DNA of 64,000 nt from Pararge aegeria (GCF_905163445.1 NC_053190.1:2172501-2236500), one strand, 5' to 3'. Positions 1 to 10,152 are shown, numbered from the stretch's first letter. Made by a program: numbers and translations. Notes: generated by a model from the sequence alone, not told the origin.

Positions 1-81
1 TCGCAACAAGCAACTTCCTAACATTATATTGATTTCGTGTGTCCATTTAGGAACGTTAAACTGGCACACTTTAGTGTTGAA

Positions 82-242
82 AAAAATCATTGTGACGGAA
101 CCTGCATGCCTGAGAGTTCTCTATAACGTTATCAAAGGTGTGTGAAGTCTCCCAATTCGCACTTTGCCAGCATGGGGAACTATGGTTTAACCCTTCATAT
201 TTTGTAAGGAGACCCGTGCCTTGTAAAGGGTGTCAAATGATA
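82..242 (+). mobile_element. SINE family A copy, 5'-truncated
   Basis: Matches the body of family A: 'CCTGCATGCCTGAGAGTTCT', then 'CAAAGGTGTGTGAAGTC', then the CCCGTGCC segment. The tRNA-like head is missing. It stops at the boundary of the Helitron-like element that begins at 244. Confidence 0.75.
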
Positions 243-243
243 A

Positions 244-532
244 TCTTAATATATATAAATCTCCTGTCACGATGTTTGTCCGCGATGGACTACTAAATTA
301 CTTAACCGATTTTAAATAAAATTGGCTCACCGTGAGCAGTCTGGTCCAACTTAAGAGATAGGATATCTTAGATCTTTAATTATAGTCGCAATTTTATTTT
401 ATTGCAAATTATTTGTCACATGTTATATATATATATATGTATATATATACTACAATACTCACTTAAGGCTAAGCGATACTGAATACTTTAAAAACAAAAT
501 CAAACGCAGACGAAGTCGCGGGCAACATCTAG
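244..532 (+). mobile_element. Helitron-like non-autonomous element, family E, full length
   Basis: Begins TCTTAATATATATAAATC and ends GGGCAACATCTAG, with A immediately before and T immediately after. This is the A|T target and TC...CTAG end structure of Helitrons. It contains a (TA)n tract near 427-450. A second nearly full copy lies at 32314-32606 on the other strand and is alignable end to end, which fixes both ends. No Rep/helicase coding is present, so it would have to be moved in trans. The Helitron assignment is an inference from the ends. Confidence 0.7.
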
Positions 533-599
533 TGACATACATAGATGCGTTAAAATAGTAATCGCAGGATTATTATCAGTAAAACTACACCCAATTAAA

Positions 600-712
600 A
601 AAAAAAGACAACTTTAAAATATCTGTACAACTTCACCTAAGTTTAATGTCACGCATCTACCAAATAAACTGTTCGCAAAAGATGCTTTTACAACAAAAAC
701 AAACGCGGATGT
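600..712 (+). mobile_element. Decayed 3' end of a family E/F Helitron-like element
   Basis: 'AAACGCGGATGTCGCAAAAG' followed by CTAGT is a degenerate version of the shared E/F terminus. 'TTTAATGTCACGCATC' upstream resembles the middle of the copy at 51072. The 5' end is not recognisable. Confidence 0.45.
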
Positions 713-1379
713 CGCAAAAGCTAGTTTCATTATATTAAGACTTTAATTTCCAACTGCGGGAAATACGATACCTCTTATAAGATGCATTCTATCAATAGTG
801 TCATACACTTTTCCAGCGAAATTGTGTCCGGAAGTCGAGCGAAGTCCATCGCTTACCCCACGTCCGGTTCACTTTAATTAAACTGGAGCTATTCTACCTT
901 ACCGTAAAGCTGAACACACATTTTTAGCAGAACAATATGACAGTATTTCTCATATTGTGTCGCTGAAGGAGTGAGTTTAGCTGCAGGCTGCAAGCCGGTT
1001 GTATTCTAGGATAAGGTAAAAATAATGAGTTACTACTGCAGGACAAACAAATGAACAAATAGAACCGTTAACAGACATTCGTTATTAATGAATGAATTCC
1101 TTCTAATAGTATGAAGGTGTCAAATTCGTCTGTTTACTTGTATGGTGTAATTTCTATGATGGTTTATTTTTTATAGACCGCGGGGTACACCTAGTATATT
1201 AAGTTTCAGTATGACAAGGCCCCATTTTCATGACATTACTTTAAAGTTATTCTTAAGTTCATATCTATCTATTATATGTACATAGAAGCAAGTAAATAAT
1301 AGTATACCGAATACAAGTTATAATGAAAAACAAAAGTAGTAAAGATCCTCATAACCACCAACGAGTGTACAAAAAAGGG
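713..1379. other. Unassigned AT-rich DNA
   Basis: I see no supportable gene or repeat here. The region carries only short chance frames. Confidence 0.5.
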
Positions 1380-1500
1380 TCACACCTACATCACAGGTCC
1401 AACGAGGTCTCAACTGCAGCTCCTTTGGAAGCCAACGTCCATCGCTCCTTTGACAATACCTACACATACTAACTGTTGTTAACGGGCAAAATGGAAGGAA
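1380..1500 (-). pseudogene. Possible RTE-type LINE remnant
   Basis: Read on the minus strand this gives QRSDGRWLPKELQLRPR, which resembles the conserved C-terminal stretch of RTE-clade LINEs (R-x-DGRW-x-x-K-V-L-E-W-x-P-R). Only this stretch is recognisable; there is no reverse transcriptase core. It could be a coincidence in a short frame. Confidence 0.35.
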
Positions 1501-1534
1501 AAAGACCAAAAGTTTGTTGGTTAGACCAAAATAG

Positions 1535-1718
1535 CACCTCTCTCTGGTGGGAGTCTTTGGCCGTGGCTACTTACCGCAAAGACGTGGCGCTAAGCGTTTA
1601 GTTTTCCAGTGCGATGTCGCGTAGAAACCAATTAGGGGTATGACTACCATGCCCCCTAACAGGTTAGCCCGCTACCATCTTAGACTGCATCATGACTTAC
1701 CACCAGGTGGGATTGAAA
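1535..1718 (+). mobile_element. SINE family B copy, head missing
   Basis: Carries the family B body: 'GGCCGTGGCTACTTACC', 'AAAGACGTGGCGCTAAGCG', 'GGGGTATGACTACCATGCCC', and the 3' segment 'TAGACTGCATCATGACTTAC' with CACCAGGTGGGATTG. The A/B-box head seen in the copy at 31898-32226 is absent. The 80-codon plus-strand frame starting at 1640 lies in this repeat and is not a gene. Confidence 0.75.
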
Positions 1719-1859
1719 AAGCACCACACTCGGCCCACCTGTTTACATTTCTCTGCAGCGGACAGCTTAAGTTGACGACCCTCAGAAGTGAGGTTGACGA
1801 TGCATGGTGGAGGAGACTACAGGAATACTCAAGCCTCAGTATGTTCTCCTATATTTTGA

Positions 1860-2160
1860 CCACCTCCATGGCGCAATCGTGAGCTTTGTGATGTTATAGG
1901 TAGGAGGTCCCAAGTTTGATAGCCGGCAGGGATAATTAATTATTTTTGAATTATCCCTGGTCGCTCTGATGGGAAGCTTCGGCTGAGGCTAGTAACCACC
2001 GCTCCGACAAAGGCGTGCTGCTAAGCGATATAACGTTCAGGCACGATGCCGCATACAAACTAACTATATGTATGGATTTAACATGACTGCTATAACAGGT
2101 TAGCTCGCTACCAGTTGAGATTTCAGTTATGGGATAACTTGTAGTGGATTAAATAAATTA
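1860..2160 (+). mobile_element. SINE family B copy, near full length
   Basis: Starts with a degenerate tRNA-like head (ATGGCGCAATCGTGAG as an A-box-like segment, GGTCCCAAGTTTGATAGCC where the B box should be). The body follows ('GGGAAGCTTCGGCTGAGGC', 'GGCGTGCTGCTAAGCG', 'AGGTTAGCTCGCTACC') and ends in an AAATAAATTAAAT tail. It lies in direct orientation 140 bp from the copy at 1535. Confidence 0.7.
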
Positions 2161-2405
2161 AATCTAAGAAGGATTACATATTCTGTCGAGTTGTCAAATT
2201 GTTGTCAAAATTACAATCAAATATCAAAGAAACGCAACGACGCAAATCACAGACAGGTTTACTCGGAACCATACTCCAATGGTGCTTTTAAAAGCCATCA
2301 CTGTTATCTTTTAGATCTTTATAGACAAATTTGTGTTTTCTAAGTAAAAAAAAATAGCACTAAACTAAGCAATAGTGTACCTTCTTACGAAGTGAAGAGC
2401 GCGCC
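2161..2405. other. Unassigned AT-rich DNA
   Basis: Nothing recognised. Confidence 0.4.
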
Positions 2406-2649
2406 AATAAATATACAACGACAATATACACATCGTCATCTAGCCCCAAAGTAAGCGTAGCTTGTGTTACGAGTAATACATTGACTGATGAAATTTTTTA
2501 TGAATAATATACATAAATACATGTAATAAACAAACACCGAGACACTGAAAAACATTCATGTTTGTCACACAATATTCCCAGTTGGATTCGAACGCACAGC
2601 GTTGACTCAGAAAGCAGGGTCGCGGCCCACTGCGCCAATCGACCGTCAG
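2406..2649 (-). mobile_element. SINE family D copy, reverse
   Basis: Reverse complement of the D consensus: 'CATCTAGCCCCAAAGTAAGC' (3' body), 'ACACTGAAAAACATTCATG', and the tRNA-like head ending 'CCCACTGCGCCAATCGACC'. The minus-strand 60-codon frame in this interval is read through the repeat. Confidence 0.85.
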
Positions 2650-3136
2650 ATGTGACCATCATCAAACTCGTAGCGTACAATGCATAAATATGCGATAGCT
2701 TTTAACGTTTAACGTTTCCCCATTTGTTGCGAGCGAAAATTTAAATATTTGAGACTCGAAAGAGCCTTTCCGATCGTTACCTTAGGCGTTTTAATGTCCC
2801 ACTGCCTCCCGACCGTTACTTCAACTTCAATTAGATATTATCTGACGTTTATAGTTCTTTATGCATTCAAGGAGCCAGATTATGCTTTTACAGTGCCAGA
2901 TAATGCTGTTTAATAGCGGTCCGATCATTATGATACTTTCACGAGAGGTAATGAAAACGAGCGTGACTTTACGATTGAAACTTGAATAGGATTTATTGAA
3001 ATACTCCACTGTTTTTGGGATATTTTCATAATTAAAACGAGTTATTAAATATGCTGCAGAGGTTTTATGTGATGTGATGTTATTAATATCTCTTATTAAG
3101 CACGGCTGTTGTTTTAAAAGAGCGATAGGTATAAAT
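2650..3136. other. Unassigned DNA
   Basis: AT-rich, no recognised repeat or gene. The 60-codon minus frame at 2827-3009 has no recognisable motif. Confidence 0.4.
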
Positions 3137-3366
3137 CCGTTTGGCTCAGTGAGCAGTGGCTATCTGAGTCCAAGGCCGTGAGTTTGATTCCCACAATTGG
3201 AAAATGAATGTCCTTTAGTGTCTGGGTGTTTATCTGTATATTATAAGTATTTATGTATATTATTCATAGAAATATATTCATGCTATCTAAGTACCCATAA
3301 CACAAGCAACGCTTATTTTGAGTCTAGATGGCGATATGTGTAATATGTATATAATTATTTATATTA
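3137..3366 (+). mobile_element. SINE family D copy
   Basis: Head 'TGGCTCAGTGAGCAGTGGC' with part of the anticodon-arm region deleted, then the B box in GAGTTTGATTCCCAC, then 'AGTGTCTGGGTGTTTATC', 'CATAACACAAGC' and CTAGATGGCGAT. Confidence 0.85.
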
Positions 3367-3465
3367 TTTTTTATATGAATCCAGTGTAAACTTATATTAG
3401 TAAGTACGTTTGGCAATTAATAATTAAACATGATATTTTACTACTGACCTAAAAAGTTAGTTCTT

Positions 3466-3512
3466 TTTAAAAGGTAATATTAAGTATTATATACTTAATA
3501 TTACCTTTTAAA
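3466..3512. repeat. Perfect foldback: 22-bp arms, 3-nt loop
   Basis: Left arm 3466-3487 and right arm 3491-3512 are exact reverse complements around TAT. No flanking target duplication or transposon end is visible. It belongs to the same class as the foldbacks at 11322, 27500, 37601 and 43996. Confidence 0.95.
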
Positions 3513-3853
3513 CCATTACGCTTGGTTTGATTACCTAATAGAGTACCAAAAAATACTTTCTTTAAATTATTTTTCATTCATAATGCCAACAAAAAGCTTC
3601 CACTGTAAGCTTCTATAAAGGTTAACCAGATACAGTCCTCCTTATCAATTCGTATTCAGTTTCATCTCTGCCATATTCTGGAAGGAACAGATAAAGTTAT
3701 TTAAATTTAACTCGGAGGAAACCGAAACAAGCAAAAATAAAACCATTCCTTCGGTATTCATTATATGTATTCAATATCTTTGGTATATATACTCGTACCT
3801 CTGTATAAGTAGCACTTTTATAAGGTTGTATTTGTACTTTTTATATTACACTA
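3513..3853. other. Unassigned AT-rich DNA
   Basis: No repeat or gene recognised. Confidence 0.4.
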
Positions 3854-4132
3854 GCGGTGATAGCGCATTGGGTAAGACTTCGATATCCAGGGGGAGAGTT
3901 CGAATCCCAGCAAACACCTCTAACTTTTCTAAGTTATTAAAATATCACTTGCTTCAACGGTGAAGGAAAACATCGTAAGGATACCTGCATAGCTGAAAGT
4001 TCTCCATAATGTTCTCAAAGGTGTGTGGTGTCAACCAATCCGCACGGGGCCAGCGTGGCCTTAACCCCTTCTTATTGTGGAAGGAGACTCTTACCCTTTA
4101 GTGGGCTGGTAATGGGCTTATATAATGATATT
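3854..4132 (+). mobile_element. SINE family A copy, full length
   Basis: tRNA-like head with A-box segment GGTGATAGCGCATTGGGTA and B box GAGTTCGAATCCCAG. Then 'CACCTCTAACTTTTCTAAG', 'ATATCACTTGCTTCAACGG', 'GAAAGTTCTCCATAATG', 'AAAGGTGTGTGGTGTC' and 'GGGCTGGTAATGGGC', ending in a short ATAATGATA tail. The two boxes mark an internal pol III promoter. The 65-codon frame at 4025 crosses from this copy into the next. Confidence 0.9.
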
Positions 4133-4147
4133 ACACTAAAGTGGTGT

Positions 4148-4366
4148 GGCGATAGCCTAGTGGTTACAGTTCCTTCCGGAGGGACTAAGTTCGATGCCCT
4201 GCGTGCACCTTTACTTGGCTGACTTGATTGCGTTTCTAATTTAAGCAATTAAAATAATTTAAAGAACGGTGAAGGAAAAAACGCGAGGAAACTGCCATTC
4301 CTTAGAATTCTCAACAATGTTTCTCACAGGCGTGTGAAGTGTACCAATCTGCACTTGGCTTTGGTA
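4148..4366 (+). mobile_element. SINE family A copy, tandem with the previous one
   Basis: Head 'GGCGATAGCCTAGTGGTTA' only about 15 bp after the tail of the preceding A copy, in the same orientation. The body is degraded and stops after 'CCAATCTGCACTTGGC', before the 3' tail. Confidence 0.8.
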
Positions 4367-5494
4367 AAAATTGGTTGTCTGTAAAGTCGGCTTACTGACG
4401 ATAGTTGAACGTGACAACGTCGTAGGAAAATAACGATGGAATGGTTGCATGTTTCAAAAGAAAATTTTAATTCTATTTGTTTGATAGATATTATCGTTGC
4501 TATAAACAATTGACACCACATTTACTTTTCACTGCACTTCATCCTTGCCGAAAACATGTGAATGTATTATTGTATAGAAGCCGTCCACGCGGACGCGTCG
4601 CTCACTCAAGTAGGAGAGAGACAGATGTCGAACGCGGAGGCCGACTGTGCCTCTTTGTCGCTCGTTCCACGCTCTCGCTTGCACTTCAAGCCTTGAATGG
4701 AACGCCTCAGAGTGAGGTAACGCCGCATACGTCATGTTGTTGTTAGTTGTCACGTCAAAAATTATAAGCTACTATAAAACTATCAATGTCTCGCTTCTGA
4801 GCACAGGCAATAACTTGTATTAACCCAATCTCTCTCGTATCAGAGAGGCATCTGTGGTAGGAGAGAGATTGAATGATCTAAAACTAATTTTTGTCTCATA
4901 GATCCACCAAGCTGTTCAAATGTAGTTTGGCGGTCTGTTTCAATAAATGACACATAATAATAAGTTATTATTACCGTGAATAACAGACAACGTGCTCTAC
5001 GATATGTGGTCGGTCTAACTTCCTAAATCCAAACAAGAACTGAGAATATTGGACAGAAAAAATGAAATAATATAAACACACACATAAATAGTTTTTGCCT
5101 TATTGAACTCGGGTCATCGTGATCTATAGTCGAACATATTAAGCACTAGGCCAAAGAGGTAGTATATTCCAGCTAGTAATATAAACCGTATATGACAGAA
5201 CGTTGTATCAAAGGTTTCACCCTTCTGCTATCAAGTCCCTTTGACCGGGTATAGGGTAAATATGTACATTTCCTGTGACAAATATTGTAGGCTAGCATTT
5301 CAGGTGAATGAATGCAATACGTTTTGCAAAATAATATTTGGACTTCATATATTCACGATGTGAATTATAACCGAAAATACGAGCTTATTTAACATTAGCC
5401 TCAAATTTAACATTATAAATTTGAATTTATATAACACATGGTATTTCGTCCAAATGTGGGTAATAAAACTGTAGATACAATATAAAACATATTA
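4367..5494. other. Unassigned region with a GC-richer island at 4560-4745
   Basis: The island is CpG-rich and open on both strands (plus 4477-4746, 89 codons; minus 4529-4753, 74 codons). I recognise no domain in either. The two frames lie over each other, so at most one could be real. An 11-bp inverted repeat (CAATCTCTCTC at 4826-4836, complement at 4861-4871) follows. The rest is AT-rich and unassigned. Confidence 0.4.
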
Positions 5495-5660
5495 TGCCTT
5501 TCGGCTCTTTGGTTGAGTAGTTAGCATGTCCAACTACGGACCGCTAGATCCTGGGTCAATTCTTGGGTCTGACCGAGTATTTTTAGTTATTGGATTTTTA
5601 AGTAACAGCCCGTGGTGTCCATCCGCGTTCCCGGAAAGCATTAATCCTCAGTCCCAGTTT
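5495..5660 (+). mobile_element. tRNA-like SINE, family Q
   Basis: A-box-like 'TTGGTTGAGTAGTTAGCATG' and B-box-like TGGGTCAATTCTTGGG are spaced as in a tRNA. The body is unrelated to A, B or D ('GACCGAGTATTTTTAGTTAT'). This is the only copy I saw in the window. Confidence 0.6.
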
Positions 5661-5730
5661 TTTTCAAAAACGTGTGAGAAATAAAATAGTCAAAAACCTG
5701 CAACCCACATTGCAGTGGGCTTGCTCTCGT

Positions 5731-5848
5731 AGTCGAGTGGCGTAATGGGCAGTGATCCTGCTTTCTTTGTCCATGGCAAAGGGTTCGATTCCCAAAATTG
5801 GAAAATCTGGGTTTTTATCTGTATATTGTAACTACTTATGTAAGTATC
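5731..5848 (+). mobile_element. SINE family D copy, truncated at the 3' side
   Basis: Head 'GAGTGGCGTAATGGGCAGTG', B box GGGTTCGATTCCC, 'GGGTTTTTATCTGTATATTG', then lost where the family G repeat begins. Confidence 0.75.
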
Positions 5849-6075
5849 CTAGTAATCCTCAGGAGATTTTGTCTTATTCTTATTATTCATTGTAAATTTC
5901 AACAACTCGTGAGGTTACTCCGGTTTCGGAGCGAAACGTGTGTAGACAAAGATCCTTTGTGATTGCCGAAGATCTGTTTGGTGTGGAGTATAAAGATTCA
6001 AGAAATTATAATTTACACCATACAGATTCTCCTGCTTTTCGCGGAGTATAGCAAATAAAGCTTAATTTTCATAAC
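5849..6075 (+). repeat. Family G repeat copy
   Basis: Contains 'CTCCGGTTTCGGAGCGAAAC', 'GCCGAAGATCTGTTTGGTG', 'CATACAGATTCTCCTGCTTT' and ends 'AAGCTTAATTTTCATAA'. Other copies lie at 7905-8108, 32612-32704 and 39606-39680. Its class is uncertain. Confidence 0.65.
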
Positions 6076-7674
6076 GCACAAACACAAAAAAAATATTTGT
6101 AATTTTTAGAAAGCAAGCGCTACCGTAAAAGCAAGCACTCAGTTTACATCAAACACTCATTTACCGCTATAACTCGTTTACAGTTTTATTCAATGGAACA
6201 TTTTATAATAACAAAAAAATATAATCACGTCTTTCTACAGACTGGATATAAAATGCAGGTCAGGAACAATGTTTCAACGGCTCATGTCAGCCGTGAATGT
6301 ATTTCGCTGGCATCACCAGTTGGGTTCGACCCCTCGTGTCCCCTTTCACTCCTTTGAATTGCGCGATATTATGTGACCTGCTCAAGTTTGGAGGGCTCCC
6401 GCACGCTGGATTTTTGACGCTTTTCCCCCGAGCCGAATATGTTGTAGTGAGTGACGGTGAACGCGACGCGTTATTTTCTGAGCTTCTATTATATTTATGG
6501 GCTTCCAAAATTCATTCCGTCCAAACAATTCTATCAATTTTCTTTCATAACTTAACACTTACTTATTTCGATTCTCAGTCGCATAATTTGAGTTAGTTCG
6601 GTTGAACCCACATTATTACTTCGTGTACCTCACTAGCCTTGTTTAATAATGCTGGCAAATCTGTCTTTGTTTGTACATTTGGTTAAAGATAAAATGGTAT
6701 CTTTGTTCAGACTGGTCAAAACTATGTTTGAGTTTATAATGTGCTATGTTTTAATTAGAGATACTCAAAAGATTAAACGTTGTAAGATATGATATATGGT
6801 ATATTACAATAAGTAATATAGTATAGTAATATAGTATAGTATATATAGTATTACTAAACAAGATGGAAATAAGGTACTAGGAAACCACCCATTGAAAGTA
6901 TCACCGATTCAGATAAATAAGTTATAATTAGTTAATTGTTTGATTGTTTATAATTTCATTAAACGTATATGTGTGTCCGTACAAACGTAACTGATACAAA
7001 AATGACCCTAATGAATTGAAAATACTTGAATTCATATTAACACGTTTACGTGTGTGCGTGTCAAAGTATGTATATTATTTAATTATTATAGAGGACTAGA
7101 ACTATACTCGTACATGTTATTTTATTGCCGTACTGATAAAAAAGGATTTCCGATAATTTGGTTTAATTTAAGCAACTAAAAATTACAAAAAACTAGGTAA
7201 TGGAAAAGCCCACGCAGTATTTTAGGTCGCGTTTTAGTTAGCAACGTCAAATAATCCGACCATGTAACATCTGTGCCAGCGATTGTTAGTACAATCTTCC
7301 GTAGAGAATCACCCTGTGGATCAGTCAAAAGTTACACACACTAAAGCCACTTTAATTAAACATACATACAGGATGATGCTAAGTTTATTTGCACTGCCAT
7401 GTCTCGGGACGCAAATAACCTGTTTTCTATGCGCAGCTAATATTTACCCTTGTTTGCCACTACGCAAGCAAACTTGCTTTGACTCCGGAACACGACTTGC
7501 TATCACATTACCCAGTCGCATTACCAATGCTGTACGTACCTTAGTGATTTTTCCACTGAAGGCGGTACCGGAAAACTGAACGTTTACTTTACGGACTAGT
7601 CGTAATTCAATCTACTAAAAAGTAGTTAGGTATATTTAAAGGAAGTTATAAATTCAAATTATACACTTTGAGAT
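6076..7674. other. Unassigned region with GC-richer patches
   Basis: 6280-6510 is GC-richer and carries opposing frames (plus 6297-6596, 99 codons; minus 6287-6508, 73 codons) with no recognised motif. 6785-6850 is a low-complexity AGTAT/TAATATAG tract. The frame at 7283-7579 (98 codons) is not recognised. No splice-supported gene is evident. Confidence 0.4.
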
Positions 7675-7895
7675 AGGGGCTGGCGTTGGTCTTTGATTCC
7701 CGGCCATCTTTGACCGATTTTCAACAAACATAGATAGGAAAACTTTCGACTAATTCACCTTTCAAACAAAAAAAACCATATTGAGATCGGTTCATCCGTT
7801 TGGGAATTACAATGACACAGACACACACACACGCACACACACACACACACACACACATACACACGTAGCACTTATAACACTCCGTCGTTTTTGCG
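7675..7895 (+). repeat. Interspersed repeat fragment ending in an (AC)n microsatellite
   Basis: 'GATCGGTTCATCCGTTTGGG' leads into an (AC)n run at about 7815-7864, then 'CTCCGTCGTTTTTGCGTCG'. I recognise this arrangement as a common lepidopteran repeat end. The three 64-77-codon frames here read through the microsatellite (poly Thr/His or Cys/Val) and are not genes. Confidence 0.6.
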
Positions 7896-7904
7896 TCGTT
7901 AAAA

Positions 7905-8108
7905 TAGGTATGTTCGACTCCAAACAGATCTTCGGCAATGTACCCTCTACGCACGTTTCACTCCGAAACCGGAGCATCCTCAGGAGATGTAGATTTTGCA
8001 ATGAATAATTGTTCAGAGTATAAGGTTTGAAGAAATTATAAATTAAACCATACAGATTCTCCTGCTTTTCAGGGACTATAGCAAATTAAGCTTAATTTTC
8101 ATAATAAA
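7905..8108. repeat. Family G copy with its left half inverted
   Basis: 7910-8010 is the reverse complement of part of the copy at 5849-6075 ('AAACAGATCTTCGGCAATG', 'TTTCACTCCGAAACCGGAG'). 8015-8108 is in forward orientation ('CATACAGATTCTCCTGCTTT', 'AAGCTTAATTTTCATAA'). The switch lies near 8010. Confidence 0.65.
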
Positions 8109-8480
8109 TCGAGACAGCCTTGAATAAACGTTTCTTTACCAACACAATCGATTTTTTCATAACCAGGCCGCAACATCCCCAAATTACTTACGGAACTTAC
8201 GGAAACACAAACCCTGGCTACAAATCATTCGGGGGTGGCTTAAAAAATGGCATCCTAAAAACGTACAATTGTACAAGCCATAAATAAAAACTGTGCAACA
8301 CCTCAGCAGTTTTAATATTTTAATCCCCGGCGCGAAGAGCATAAATTATATTTGACTGTAACATCGTAGCCTCAAATCTGAACACGGATAGCATTTTATG
8401 GCTTATCTATGGCAAATTGAAGTTCCACTGCAGGCATGTGATGGATGTACCTAATATTTAATCGTAACAAATTTCTCTTT
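8109..8480. other. Unassigned DNA
   Basis: No repeat or gene recognised. Confidence 0.35.
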
Positions 8481-8790
8481 GAATTTATTATTATTATTTT
8501 ATCATTTATTCTTACTTAACAATGCTTAAAAAAATTAAAAACTCTATTAAAAATTTATAAAAAAAACATCCAACCTCCGCTTGCGGGGCTTTTGAATGCC
8601 CAAGCAAAAAGCGGTCAGGGCTCTAGAGTGAGGAACGTCCTCACAATACGCACCGTTTTAAGGACTACTGCCTTCTGTATCCGACCCTTGATCCAACAAC
8701 CAAACGAAAGCTTCTTAAGTTGTTGGTCGAAGCTTTTCGCGAGAAAACCATTGGCTGAAACTAAAAGTTATTATTATCATCAATACTCAT
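8481..8790 (-). mobile_element. LINE 3' end, 5'-truncated, with C-terminal coding remnant
   Basis: The minus strand reads an open 48-residue tail from 8761 to a stop at 8615-8617: GCWIKGRIQKAVVLKTVRIV in the middle and FLTLEP at the end. That is the style of the C-terminus of a LINE ORF2 ('Q-K-A-V-x-L-x-T-x-R-I-V-R-x-F-L'). An AT-rich 3' UTR and an A/T-rich tail follow down to about 8482. A homologous copy at 56145-56450 aligns over the 147 coding bases without indels. The 85-codon plus-strand frame at 8592 is the antisense of this. I cannot name the clade; I or R1-like is possible. Confidence 0.7.
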
Positions 8791-9083
8791 CTATCATTTA
8801 TTCTTTTTCAATTAATAGAAAGAGTTCAAAAAGGAAGCTTCAATTGTAGCTTAGTGAAAACAAAAATTAGAGCGTTAAAAAACGAGCGCGATACGAATAA
8901 AATTCTACGCTTACTTTAGTTTAATCAATGTATCGCGTCGAAGCGTTCGCCGAGTGCCACATGAAATGTGCTCGCGACATTTTGGTTGCCCCTTTCACGT
9001 CATGTTTATTTTACATAATTATTAATTAAGTACACTTGCCTCAAATTAAACTGGGGGTTGATAAATAAATTTCTATTTAAAAA
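8791..9083. other. Unassigned DNA
   Basis: No gene or known repeat seen. Confidence 0.35.
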
Positions 9084-9251
9084 TCCTAAGTAATATTATA
9101 AATGCGAAAGTGTTCGTTTGTCCTTCCTTCAAGCCCTATCGGAGCAAGCAATTAACTTGATTTTTTGCATATAGTTAGGTGAAAGGGCGGAGAGTAATGG
9201 AGGCTACTTTTTATTCCAAAAAGTTCCCACGGGATTTGTAAAAACAGCTAG
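9084..9251 (+). mobile_element. Helitron-like element, family F, short full-length copy
   Basis: Starts TCCTAAGTAATATTATAAAT (with GCGAAAGTG next) after an A and ends AAAACAGCTAG before a T. 168 bp, no coding. It abuts the outer end of the MITE at 9252 exactly. Confidence 0.7.
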
Positions 9252-9619
9252 TATACAACGTGTTAATGAAAACCAAAATAATACTTCACGGGCTTTAGAG
9301 GAACGTTATGTACTGTCTCTGAGACTTATCTGTAATTCTGAAAACCTAATGCCATAGTTTCACTGAAATAAATCATATACAGCCCTAACATCACATGAAA
9401 AATTCAAATCACTCCTGTCACTTTATTAGGTAAGCGTCGCGAAGCTTAGTTCTATGCGCGTGTCGGTCTTTTATCTTCAATAGGGTTGTCATAATTCGTT
9501 TGTATGGCAAAATTAATATGTGCTTCTTTCTTTTGATTTAATATTTTTGCAGTGTTATTCCTTATGAATTATACGTATGCATCCTTCAACACTTTCGTAA
9601 TTGCGTTACACGTTGTATA
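9252..9619 (-). mobile_element. MITE family V with terminal inverted repeats
   Basis: Terminal inverted repeats of at least 12 bp: TATACAACGTGT at 9252-9263 and its complement at 9608-9619. A second copy in the other orientation (20660-21000) aligns throughout, including 'GATAAGTCTCAGAGAC' against 'GGTAAGTCTCAGAGAC' and 'AATATTAAATCAAAAGAAA'. No coding frame, so non-autonomous. A TA target site would fit the TATA at both ends, but it cannot be separated from the TIR. Confidence 0.75.
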
Positions 9620-9854
9620 ATAAAGAACAATACACATATTATGCCGAGCGTTGACGGTATGGTTTGTCACCATTCCTCATCTTCCCGCGGGTGTGGTACG
9701 AAGCGACTAAGGGTATACAACAAAGAACAGGCAGTAGCGTCCTCAGTGCTACTTCTACCATCTACTGCAATCACCAACCCGTTTACCCAGCGTGGGAATT
9801 ATTAACAAACTCTCCCGTGGTGGTGATCATCAAAGAAAATGAAAGTTAGTCGCT

Positions 9855-10152
9855 ATCATCATCATGATCATCATCAACATATCAGCCAGCCTACTACAGG
9901 GCACGGTCCCACCCTTAATGAGAAGGGGTTTGGGCCGTAGTCCACCACACTGGCCCGGTGCGGGCTGGTGGACTGCTGGCCTTTGAGAACATTAAAGAGA
10001 ACTCTCATGCATGCAAGTTTCCTTACGATGTCTTACTTCCCCGTCTTGCTTAAAACGCACATAACTTCCAAAAGATAGGTGAGCCTGCTTGGATTTGTAC
10101 TCATCCCCCCCCGAAAGTGAAGTCGGTATCCTACCCACGGGCTATCACCGCT
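9855..10152 (-). mobile_element. SINE family A copy, full length, reverse
   Basis: Begins with the (ATC)n tail at 9855, then 'GGGCACGGTCCCACCC', 'AATGAGAAGGGGTTTGGGCC', 'AACTCTCATGCATGCAAG' and ends in the tRNA-like head 'CCACGGGCTATCACCGC'. The B-box region is decayed (a run of eight C near 10108). Confidence 0.88.

Noticed and set aside
244..532. Interpretation as an RTE LINE 3' end
   Set aside because: Both ends are constant (TC...CTAG) with A|T flanks and no tail, which fits a Helitron-like element better; not excluded.
3466..3512. Rho-independent terminator
   Set aside because: Eukaryotic context, AT-rich stem and no associated gene.
7721..8008. Three overlapping frames with Cys-Val or Thr-His runs
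   Set aside because: Translations of an (AC)n microsatellite.
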